Positions 34,608-41,876 of a DNA stretch of 64,000 nucleotides are shown in pieces. Position numbers and translations under genes: made by a program. Source of the DNA: an uncultured Prevotella sp. (GTDB taxonomy: Bacteria > Bacteroidota > Bacteroidia > Bacteroidales > Bacteroidaceae). The stretch covers positions 62,001 to 126,000 of the forward strand of contig CABUXJ010000002.1 of assembly GCA_902495455.1 (NCBI GenBank). Reading direction: 5' to 3'. Numbering within the stretch: position 1 is the first letter of the stretch; each line of letters begins with the position of its first letter. The notes under the pieces are model-generated. The model searched no databases. It had not been told where the DNA came from and worked only from the letters and a program-made list of their open reading frames with translations.

Positions 34608-36341
34608 ATGAGAAAGCTTTTACTTTGTGTTGTTGCCCTTTCGTTTACAATGGGCGCAAGTGCTCAGAGAGTGAGCAAGAAAGTCAATTCCTCTTTGAAG
34701 ATGGAGATGGTCAAAGCTCAGGCTCCTGTCAATCAGGTCGGTAGCGCGACTGTCGTAAGTTCCTCTATTCCGGAGTTTGGTCAGGTGAAAAAGAACATTT
34801 CCAAGCTGACAGAGGCAGGAGTACCCGAGGTATCCGTGAGACGTCCCGGTGGAGTTTATTGGGGTGGTTTCCAGGCTGGTGTCGCTGCTTATTCATATTA
34901 TTATCCGACTTTGGTCCTTCCTGCGTACACTCCCCTTACGTTTGGTGTGTCCAAAGATGAAGATATCGCTACCGGTGCCGAATATTGGCTTGGTGTTCAG
35001 TATTATGACGAGGAGGCAGGCGCATTGGATTGGATTAATAATGAGGCAGGCGAGGATGTGACAACAGACTTTCTTCCTTCTGCCGGTTCATACCTTTCGC
35101 CGATGGCTTCTGTGACTTACAATGGAGCAGAGGTAACCTCACTCCTTGTTAATGACGACGTTGATTCTCAGACAGGTGAAACGTATGAAGGAATGCTTTT
35201 TGTCGGCAACGGTGTTCTCGGTGCATCAAACGGCGTGAACAGAGCATCAATGGCTGGTAACTATGATGCCCATTGGGATGGTGGAGCCTCTTATAGCACC
35301 GGCTATTTTGTTACCAATAGCTCGTTGCCCTATATGGACGAGGAATTTGCTTCAGCAGGCGCTTCCAACTTCCGTATGTCAGGAATCATCGAGACATACG
35401 ATGCACCCGCCGCTCCTTTCTATGTTACCGCTGCCAGTCTCCATGCCGTTGTTACGAGCGCAACCTGTGGCAATGTGAACATGGCCTTGGTGAAGCTGAA
35501 TTATACAGAGGATGGCAAGATGTCGTTTGGTGACGTTTTAGCTACCGGCGTTTGCGCAGGCCCGACCGACACATATAGCACATGGAATGCATTTGCTTTT
35601 ACAGAGTTAAAGGATAAAGAAGGCAATGCCATCGAGGGTGTTGTCATGGAGGCCGGACAGGCATTTGCCCTTCTCTTCTTCCTTGATGAGACGGATAAGA
35701 CCACTACTCTTGCTCCGCTTTACACGCTTCATACAGAATATATGGCTGATGAAGCCCATTCCTTTGGTGAGTACACTTGCACTCTCGATGGAAAAGAGAC
35801 ATCTGTTGTTCTTGATTGTAACTATAAATGGAATCTCAGAACTGGTGGTTCCGCTTATAACACAAGTTGGATGTGTGGCCTCGTGATTGAGAATCCTTAC
35901 TTGTATATATACAATCCTGCAATAGATGCTACCTATGAGGGCGTGACGGCAGAGAGAATTATGGCAGAATCCTATTATTCTGTTGGTAAAGAATGGACTA
36001 CAGTGACTTTGGCTGATGGAAGCGCTCTGCCGGACTGGATTACCGTCGAGATGCTGAACGGCCAGGATGAAGAGGGTGAATTCAATGGTGTGGTTGCATT
36101 TGATGTGACTGTCGCTCCCAACAGCGGTGCCGCACGTCAGGCTACTGTCAAGATTCAGACAGCACCTTCTGCTTATGCTACATTTGAGGTAAATCAGACA
36201 GCTAATCCCAGCGGTATAGCCGAGGTGGCAGCTGACGTAACGAAGGCAAAGAACGTTAAGTTCAACATGGCCGGTCAGAAGGTCAATGGCAACTTCCGTG
36301 GTCTCGTCATCGAGAACGGCAAGAAGTACATGAACAAGTAA
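34608..36341 (+). CDS. type IX-secreted protein with C-terminal sorting domain
   Basis: A 577-residue protein with signal peptide (MRKLLLCVVALSFTMGASA) and a C-terminal domain of about 65 residues ending KFNMAGQKVNGNFRGLVIENGKKYMNK, the pattern of type IX sorting signals in Prevotella-like bacteria. The body is beta-rich and has no recognised catalytic motif; a segment before the CTD (WTTVTLADGSALPDWITVEML) resembles an Ig/BACON-like module. The ATG at 34608 was preferred to an upstream TTG. Separate from the uptake operon but adjacent, so possibly co-functional. Confidence 0.75.
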   Translation: MRKLLLCVVALSFTMGASAQRVSKKVNSSLKMEMVKAQAPVNQVGSATVVSSSIPEFGQVKKNISKLTEAGVPEVSVRRPGGVYWGGFQAGVAAYSYYYPTLVLPAYTPLTFGVSKDEDIATGAEYWLGVQYYDEEAGALDWINNEAGEDVTTDFLPSAGSYLSPMASVTYNGAEVTSLLVNDDVDSQTGETYEGMLFVGNGVLGASNGVNRASMAGNYDAHWDGGASYSTGYFVTNSSLPYMDEEFASAGASNFRMSGIIETYDAPAAPFYVTAASLHAVVTSATCGNVNMALVKLNYTEDGKMSFGDVLATGVCAGPTDTYSTWNAFAFTELKDKEGNAIEGVVMEAGQAFALLFFLDETDKTTTLAPLYTLHTEYMADEAHSFGEYTCTLDGKETSVVLDCNYKWNLRTGGSAYNTSWMCGLVIENPYLYIYNPAIDATYEGVTAERIMAESYYSVGKEWTTVTLADGSALPDWITVEMLNGQDEEGEFNGVVAFDVTVAPNSGAARQATVKIQTAPSAYATFEVNQTANPSGIAEVAADVTKAKNVKFNMAGQKVNGNFRGLVIENGKKYMNK

Positions 36342-36373
36342 TACACGCTTGTTTTAATATTTATTTGATACAG

Positions 36374-36409
36374 ATATTGGCATTTATGCGCAGGCATAAA
36401 TGCCAATAT
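36374..36409 (+). terminator. terminator after the secreted-protein gene
   Basis: A 16-bp stem (36374-36389 with 36394-36409, ATATTGGCATTTATGC) followed by TGTTTTCT. Confidence 0.8.
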
Positions 36410-36531
36410 TTGTTTTCTGGGATTTGATGTCGTGCGTTTTTTATTATTGCTATCTGGTAAAACTGATTTTCTGTACGGCATGCTCGATTTGCTGTAGGGA
36501 CATCGTCTTGTCTTTGTCCGCAAATAGGCCG

Positions 36532-36711
36532 TCAAAGACAGGGAAGAAATTCTTTTTCAAACTCTTCCTCTTGAAGCGGCATTGTGGGGCTCAGCGGCAC
36601 AGCCCCTTCACTTTTGATGTATTCCGCGTCATATCTGAACGTATATCCGTCAGAGCTTTCGACGAGTGTGCCGCAGAAGCGTTCGTTGATGTAAATGTTT
36701 GCCCTTGTCAT
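36532..36711 (-). pseudogene. hipA: hipA N-terminal fragment, copy 1
   Basis: 59 codons starting MTRANIYINERFCGTLVESSDG, homologous to copy 2 at 37933-38133 and to the N-terminal domain of HipA kinases. After EFEKEFLP the frame diverges from copy 2 (EILFPVFDGL) and stops at once, consistent with a small deletion. The kinase domain is absent. It overlaps the broken hipB by 4 nt. Confidence 0.8.
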
Positions 36712-36908
36712 CGCAGTTTCATTTTAGCCGGTTGCAGCTCTTCTCCGAACAGATAGAGCACCTGGTTGACCTTGTCCATCTGTACGGTGGTCTTGCCCCG
36801 TTCGAGTTCTCTGATGAACTATATTCCTACGCCCGTCCGCTCGGAGAGTTCAATCTGGGTGAGGTGAAACAGCTTTCTTTTGGCGCGGATGTATTCTCCT
36901 ATTCCCAT
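36708..36908 (-). pseudogene. hipB: hipB-like XRE antitoxin, copy 1, nonsense-disrupted
   Basis: Reads MGIGEYIRAKRKLFHLTQIELSERTGVGI, then TAG (complement of 36819-36821), then FIRELERGKTTVQMDKVNQVLYLFGEELQPAKMKLR. Copy 2 at 38130-38330 has arginine at the stop position, so this is a single-base nonsense mutation in an otherwise intact HTH gene. Upstream it keeps the same TTAACCCCGTGCGGGTAT motif (36943-36960) as copy 2. Confidence 0.85.
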
Positions 36909-37125
36909 AAGCCGGTTGTTTTCTGATTATGTTGTTTGAATGTTAACCCCGTGCGGGTATAAAACAATCCTATTGCTTGTATATTATTCAGCTGTTTTCT
37001 TTGTCATTCCGAATGTTTCTATTATGTTAAATAGTAGAAAAATTACCATTATTCTTTTGGAAAAGTTTTGCGAATAATAGAAATTTTGCTATCCTTGCAT
37101 TGCTCAATAACAAATACTGTAAAGA

Positions 37126-37305
37126 ATGAAGAGCAGTGAATTACATAGAAGATTTATCAAGGCCGGTTACCGATTCGACCATGCGGAGGGAAGTCACTAC
37201 TTCTACATCAAGGATGGACAGTTGACCGAGCCAATCCCGTATCACGGGTCAAAAGAAATGTTCTAACCATTTGCAAACAAACTGATTAAAAAGTACGGAG
37301 TGTAA
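37126..37305 (+). pseudogene. hicA: hicA mRNA interferase with premature stop
   Basis: 46 codons read MKSSELHRRFIKAGYRFDHAEGSHYFYIKDGQLTEPIPYHGSKEMF then TAA (37264-37266). The same frame continues as PFANKLIKKYGV to a proper stop at 37303-37305, so one change (for example GAA to TAA) turned a normal 60-residue HicA into a truncated form. The conserved histidine (GSHYFY) is present, but the C-terminal helix is lost. A hairpin (37292-37320) separates it from hicB. Confidence 0.8.
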
Positions 37306-37361
37306 AAAAAGCTCCGTGCTTTGAAATAAAATAAGGTCTAACCCAAAAGAACCAAAGAGTC

Positions 37362-37760
37362 ATGGAAAAGATTATAATGATTGTAGGAGCATCAAAGGAT
37401 ATGTTAAACGCATATTCAGACAACTGCGACGGTATCTACGCAGGAGGTGATACCATTGAGGAGGTTAAAGCAGATACTGCGGAGGCAATACGTTTAATCA
37501 AGAAGAATTTGCCTGAAGACAGATGGCCGGAACAAATCAAGGGCGACTATGAAATAGAATGGCGATTCGACGTTCAAAGTTTTCTTGAATATTACTCAGG
37601 TTTTATGTCTCTTGCCGGTATGGAGAAGATGACAGGTATCAATCAGAAGCAACTGTCCAACTATCTCAATCATCGTGCTGTACCTCGCAGAAAGCAAGCT
37701 GATCGCATCCTTACGGGTATCCACCGTTTTGCACAAGAACTGTTGAGCATAACACTCTGA
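37362..37760 (+). CDS. hicB: HicB-like antitoxin with HTH domain
   Basis: A 132-residue protein: N-terminal HicB fold (residues 1-60, with DNCDGIYAGGDTIEEVKADTAEAIRLI) and a C-terminal XRE-type helix-turn-helix (75-130, MEKMTGINQKQLSNYLNHRAVPRRKQADRILTGIHRFAQELLSI). It would neutralise HicA and repress the operon. Its partner just upstream carries a premature stop, so this may be a lone antitoxin. A paralogous pair is at the right end of the window. Confidence 0.85.
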   Translation: MEKIIMIVGASKDMLNAYSDNCDGIYAGGDTIEEVKADTAEAIRLIKKNLPEDRWPEQIKGDYEIEWRFDVQSFLEYYSGFMSLAGMEKMTGINQKQLSNYLNHRAVPRRKQADRILTGIHRFAQELLSITL

Positions 37761-37932
37761 TTTGTTATTTGACAAAAACAATCAGTGTTGCCGGAGTAGA
37801 AATACTTCGGCTTTTCTTTGTATGACGGGCATGTCATACATCTGTGGTGAATTTGCGACCATGCTTGCGGATAGACTCTCTGTCATTCCTTTTGTGCGTT
37901 TCTGGTGACGTTTGTGCTGTCGGGAGTTTCTT

Positions 37933-38133
37933 TCAGTCTGCTGATAGGCCGTCAAAGACGGGGAAGAGAATTTCCTTCTCAAACACCTCTTCTTGAAGTG
38001 GCATTGTGGGGCCCAGTGGCACAGCCCCTTCGCTCTTGATGTATTCCGCGTCATATCTGAACGTATATCCGTCAGAACTTTCGACGAGTGTGTCGCAGAA
38101 GCGGTCGTTGATGTAAATGTTTGCCCGTGTCAT
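37933..38133 (-). pseudogene. hipA: hipA N-terminal fragment, copy 2
   Basis: 66 codons: MTRANIYINDRFCDTLVESSDGYTFRYDAEYIKSEG ... FPVFDGLSAD, matching only the first two thirds of the HipA N-terminal domain (normally about 100 residues before the kinase). The kinase is absent downstream in any frame. It overlaps hipB by 4 nt (ATGA), as in working operons. It may still be translated as a short protein. Confidence 0.75.
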
Positions 38134-38330
38134 ACCAGTTTCATTTTAGCCGGTTGCAGCTCTTCCCCGAACAGATAGAGTACTTGATTGACCTTGTCCA
38201 TCTGTACGGTGGTTTTGCCCCGTTCGAGTTCTCTGATGAACCTTATCCCTACGCCCGTCCGCTCGGAGAGTTCAATTTGGGTGAGGTGAAACATTTTCCT
38301 TTTGGTGCGAATGTATTCTCCTATTTCCAT
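38130..38330 (-). CDS. hipB: HipB-like XRE-family regulator, intact copy 2
   Basis: A 66-residue helix-turn-helix protein (LTQIELSERTGVGIRFIRELERGKTTVQMDKVNQVLYLFG). In HipBA systems HipB binds its own operator and neutralises the HipA kinase. Here the reading frame is complete, but its kinase partner is only a stub. Upstream lie operator-like repeats flanking a good promoter, suggesting it still regulates itself. Confidence 0.85.
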   Translation of the reverse strand: MEIGEYIRTKRKMFHLTQIELSERTGVGIRFIRELERGKTTVQMDKVNQVLYLFGEELQPAKMKLV

Positions 38331-38365
38331 AAGCCGGTTGTTTTTTGATTATGTTGTTTGAATGT

Positions 38366-38468
38366 TAACCCCGTGCGGGTATAAAACCGTTGTTTGGGTC
38401 GCGTAATAAGCCCTTACGGGTACAAAGATACATAAAAAGGACGGATATTGTACCCGCAAGGGCTTATT
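38366..38468 (-). promoter_or_regulatory. hipB promoter with flanking operator arms
   Basis: 20-nt arms at 38405-38424 and 38449-38468 are inverted repeats with one mismatch (AATAAGCCCTTRCGGGTACA). Between and overlapping them lies TATCTTTG on the minus strand (38423-38430). A third related site, TTAACCCCGTGCGGGTA (38366-38382), lies nearer the gene and is also kept in copy 1. The layout fits repression by looping or side-by-side dimers. Confidence 0.65.
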
Positions 38469-38522
38469 TCTTTGGATTTATTGTGCTTTTACTGTTAGTG
38501 GGATGGTGATAAACAGACGGCT

Positions 38523-38575
38523 TATCCTCGAAAAAGTGTGATGAAATGGCAAATGTATCCTCGAAAAAGTGTGAT
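38523..38575. repeat. 20-bp direct repeat
   Basis: TATCCTCGAAAAAGTGTGAT occurs at 38523-38542 and again at 38556-38575. Read in frame it gives two SSKKCD peptides and then a stop, so it may be the tail of a lost coding region. No gene is seen between 38470 and 38880. Confidence 0.8.
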
Positions 38576-38720
38576 AGTTCTTTTTAATTAGGTAATAGGG
38601 TATGTCGTAAGGCGGTATTGATTTATGGCTGAATAGAAGATATTGAAGTATTTTTGTTATGGAATTGTTGCATGCCGTCAGTGTGGTTCGTAATAGTTCG
38701 GTAATAGTGCAATCGTAAAA

Positions 38721-38805
38721 TTCTTCAGCTGATTGACGGAATTAGGCGTGAATTCTTCAATCTGACTGACGGAATTACGCCTAATTCCGTCAGTCGGCTG
38801 AAGAA
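38721..38805. repeat. triple TTCTTCA..GACGGAATT motif, two direct and one inverted
   Basis: 38721-38749 and 38777-38805 form an imperfect 29-bp inverted repeat; a second direct copy of the motif begins at 38753. Three sites within 85 bp, about 40 bp upstream of the ATPase -7 box, look like a protein-binding array. Confidence 0.75.
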
Positions 38806-38843
38806 ATTAATGGTTAGAGCGAGGTGTAACGGATTATATTTCG

Positions 38844-38851
38844 TATATTTG
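38844..38851 (+). promoter_or_regulatory. -7 box of the ATPase gene
   Basis: TATATTTG, TAnnTTTG consensus, 29 nt before the start. Confidence 0.6.
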
Positions 38852-38880
38852 CAGCGTGAACTTAAATATATTTTATTGTC

Positions 38881-40023
38881 ATGACCACAATACCGCGATT
38901 GTTGCAGAAAGAGATAGAGCGGCGGATGAGAGCTCAGAAGGTGATGCTGCTCTTCGGAGCACGCCGTGTAGGAAAGACCGTGTTGCTGCGGCAGATAGCC
39001 GAGAACTATGGCGGTGGCCGCACGTTGATGTTGAACGGAGAGAGCATGGATACGGTTAGGCTTCTTGAGGACCGGTCGTCTGCTAACTACCGGCGGCTGT
39101 TTGGCGGTCTGTCACTTCTGGCCATCGACGAGGCCCAGCACATACCTGATGTCGGGATGAAGCTGAAGCTGATTGTCGACGAGCTGCCTGAACTGGCTGT
39201 TATAGCTACGGGCTCCTCGTCTTTCGACCTGCAGAATAGGGCGGGGGAGCCGTTGGTGGGGCGTAGCACACAGTTTATGCTGACTCCGCTTTCGGTGGAG
39301 GAGATGGCGGCGGTGGAGACCCGGTTTGAGACCATGCTCAATACGGACCACCGTGTCGTTTACGGTCATTATCCTGAGCTGACGGCAATGGCGTCAGAAG
39401 TGGACAAACGGGAATATCTGACGGACGTTGTCGACGCGTATCTGTTGCGTGACATACTGGCCATTGACGTTGTGAAGCACACGCAGAAACTGCATGACCT
39501 GTTGCGGCTTGTGGCGTGGCAGGTCGGCAGCGAGGTCTCCATTGACGAGTTGGCCCGTCAGCTGACTCTCAGCCGCAACACGGTGGAGCGCTATCTCGAC
39601 CTGCTCCAGAAGGTGTTTGTCCTCTATCGTGTCGGCGGGTTTTCGCGCAATCTGCGCAAGGAGATAGCAAAGTCGTCAAAGTGGTATTTTCAGGACACAG
39701 GTGTGCGCAATGCCGTGCTGCATGATTTCCGCCCGCTGTCGGAGCGCCCGGAGGCTGAGCGTGGCGCCTTGTGGGAAAACTATGTGATCAGTGAGCGTAT
39801 GAAGCGCAATCTCAATCATCGGCTGGGGCTCAATTTTTATTTCTGGCGAACATACGATAAGGCGGAGATTGATCTCATCGAGGAGGATGGCATGTGCATT
39901 AATGCCTACGAGATAAAGGCAGGCGTGAAGCGGCCGTCGGCTCCGAAGTCATTTGCAGCGGCTTATCCGGATGCCGGTTTTAATGTGATCAACCGTGATA
40001 CGTATATGGATTATCTTGTTTGA
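38881..40023 (+). CDS. AAA_14/DUF4143 ATP-binding protein
   Basis: A 380-residue protein: N-terminal AAA_14 ATPase with Walker A GARRVGKT (about residues 26-33), Walker B LLAIDEAQHI, sensor GSSSFDL, then a winged helix (SIDELARQLTLSRNTVERYLDLLQKVFVL) and a C-terminal DUF4143 with the nuclease-like core YFWRTYDKAEIDLIEEDG...YEIKAG (D...ExK). These proteins are common in Bacteroidales accessory regions; their function is unproven, with DNA or defence-related activity suggested by the nuclease-like end. Confidence 0.9.
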   Translation: MTTIPRLLQKEIERRMRAQKVMLLFGARRVGKTVLLRQIAENYGGGRTLMLNGESMDTVRLLEDRSSANYRRLFGGLSLLAIDEAQHIPDVGMKLKLIVDELPELAVIATGSSSFDLQNRAGEPLVGRSTQFMLTPLSVEEMAAVETRFETMLNTDHRVVYGHYPELTAMASEVDKREYLTDVVDAYLLRDILAIDVVKHTQKLHDLLRLVAWQVGSEVSIDELARQLTLSRNTVERYLDLLQKVFVLYRVGGFSRNLRKEIAKSSKWYFQDTGVRNAVLHDFRPLSERPEAERGALWENYVISERMKRNLNHRLGLNFYFWRTYDKAEIDLIEEDGMCINAYEIKAGVKRPSAPKSFAAAYPDAGFNVINRDTYMDYLV

Positions 40024-40184
40024 CGGGAGTGGCGGAAGCGACTGTTTATATGATGTAAGGTTCATCCGACATTAGGAAAGACAAAATATAGTCGCGCCTC
40101 TACTTTGTTATTCCGGATGAACCATCTTAAATTCTTACAAAACTCTGTATGCAAAAAATCCCGTTTTTGCTCGTTTTTGTCGTG

Positions 40185-40470
40185 TTTCTGATGCCGTAAG
40201 GGCCCCGTTGGTCCGGGGCGATGACCGCCGGCCGCCGGATTTTTGAAGTGTCGGTAAGCCGGGAGGGCCTTACAGCTCTTCCGGAGCGAAGATTTTGCCG
40301 GGTTTTTGCTTGCTGATTTTGTCCGAAAAAGCCGCCGTTTTTCTGCCGTAAGGGCCTCCCGGGGTCACAGCGGGGTCGCTTTCGTCGTCTGGCAGCGGCC
40401 TCGTTGCAACGCAGCGGGGGCCCCGTTGCTGACCAATAAGGGCTTTACGGCAACCCTGCCGCGGCGCCGT
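40185..40470. repeat. dispersed repeat family A, diverged copy
   Basis: Contains TGCCGTAAGGGCC twice (about 40191 and 40343), GTTGCAACG motifs and GGGGGCCCCGTTGCT, as in the other family A copies, but the flanking AT-rich halves have diverged. No coding frame. Confidence 0.7.
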
Positions 40471-40775
40471 TGTTTCCCGACGGTGATGATGCTGTTCGTA
40501 AATGACTGGTGATGAGTCGGTTGCAGGATTTGTAAAGATTGCGTCACGAAGACCCCTAAATTTTGATACGCGCGTGTTTGCGATATTTTGAGGCAAGGAA
40601 AGAAAAAATCAGAAAGTCCCCATTCTCGCGGGCTTAAAAACAGGAAAAATCAGGACAAGTAGCGGGGCCCACCCCGGCCTTCCCCAAGCTACTCTCTGCA
40701 CACATCTTTATCCCGGGTTTATACTAACACAACGATCTCATTTGGAAGTCTTTATGTGTGGTAATCTCACTGAGG

Positions 40776-40925
40776 GTGTGTAAAAATGCAACGGAAGCGA
40801 CTTGTAGGGACATATTCTTGTATTTGTCCGCAAAACAAGCGTTGAATATCAATACGTTACGAGCGGACAAATACAAGAATATGTCCCTACCAAGCACCAT
40901 GTAGCCATTTTGACACACCCTTTTA
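40776..40925. repeat. dispersed repeat family B, compact copy
   Basis: 27-bp perfect inverted arms at 40805-40831 and 40863-40889 (TAGGGACATATTCTTG...), preceded by TGCAACGGAAGCGA and followed by CAAGCACCATGTAGCC. The outer ends GGGTGTG (40775) and CACACCC (40914-40920) are also complementary, giving the element a closed hairpin architecture with no coding capacity. Confidence 0.8.
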
Positions 40926-41319
40926 GGGGTGGTTAGTCATCCGCGGTTATTCAAAACAGTGATTATCAATGAGTTTCGTTCAACCACCCCTAACCCCTTC
41001 TTGGAAAGGAGGGGAGTGAGATTACCCCACTTAAAGGCTTTCAAAAGGGCATGTCGTGTTTGCGCTTTCTTTGCGTCTTTGCGCACTTTGCGTTAAAGGA
41101 TAAAATCTCTGTGTCTCTGTATCTCCGTGTTCAAAATATAAACGAATTGTTGCGACACACTTACCATTTACCATCTACCATCTTCTCTCCTGCAGGCACC
41201 CTCCCCTTGGGGAGGGCCGGGGTGGGGCCCCGCCCTCCTCGGCGGGGCCTCTTCTCCGCTTTTTTCGCCGTTTTGTTACTTTTTCCACGAAAAACGTGGC
41301 TGATTATCAATTAATTGTT
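40926..41319. other. intergenic stretch without a gene
   Basis: Holds GC-rich complementary pieces (CCTCCCCTTGGGGAGGG near 41202, CCCCGCC...GGCGGGG near 41227-41248) and a TTTGCGTCTTTGCGCACTTTGCG low-complexity piece near 41071. No reading frame is convincing. Confidence 0.6.
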
Positions 41320-41327
41320 TAATTTTG
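41320..41327 (+). promoter_or_regulatory. -7 box of the thioredoxin/Omp28 operon
   Basis: TAATTTTG, 33 nt before the first gene of the operon. Confidence 0.6.
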
Positions 41328-41360
41328 CAAACGTATTTAAAGAAATAACGTATAGTCTAT

Positions 41361-41846
41361 ATGAGAAAATTTATTGCAACGACTGTCCTTACATTGGCTT
41401 TTGTCCTCAATGCCTCGGCCCAACTGCCATCGGTGACGCTGAAGGACATCACGGGCAAAACCGTGCGCACGGACACACTCTCGAACGACGGCAAACCGTT
41501 CATCATCTCCTTCTTCGCCACATGGTGCAAACCCTGCAACCGCGAGCTCACCGCCATCAGCGAGGTCTACGACGAGTGGCGCGAGGAGACCGGCGTCAAG
41601 GTCATCGCCGTCAGCATCGACCAGGCGCAGAACATCAACAAGGTCAAGCCCCTCGTGGACAACAACGGCTGGGAATATGACGTGCTGCTCGACCCCAACA
41701 GCGACCTCAAGCGTGCGCTGGGTATCCAAATGATTCCCTACGTCCTCATCGTCGACGGCAAGGGCAACATCGTCTACAAGCACAACGGCTATACCGACGG
41801 TGCCGAGGTCGAGCTGATAGAGAAGGTGCGCGAACTGCAGAAGTAA
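41361..41846 (+). CDS. TlpA-like exported thioredoxin
   Basis: A 161-residue protein with signal peptide (about 1-20, ending ASAQ) and a thioredoxin/AhpC-TSA fold: FFATWCKPC with redox pair Cys56 and Cys59, and the cis-proline loop MIPYVLIVD near residue 133. Probably a periplasmic disulfide reductase. First gene of a five-gene operon whose later members contain other CxxC motifs, so it may feed electrons outward to them. Strong C-ending codon bias compared with genes further left. Confidence 0.9.
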   Translation: MRKFIATTVLTLAFVLNASAQLPSVTLKDITGKTVRTDTLSNDGKPFIISFFATWCKPCNRELTAISEVYDEWREETGVKVIAVSIDQAQNINKVKPLVDNNGWEYDVLLDPNSDLKRALGIQMIPYVLIVDGKGNIVYKHNGYTDGAEVELIEKVRELQK

Positions 41847-41876
41847 GCCGACGGAAACGATTTGACAGCAACGATA

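Noticed and set aside
37782..38054. Continuation of hipA coding in other frames
   Set aside because: Checked for kinase motifs in all frames downstream of copy 2; none found.
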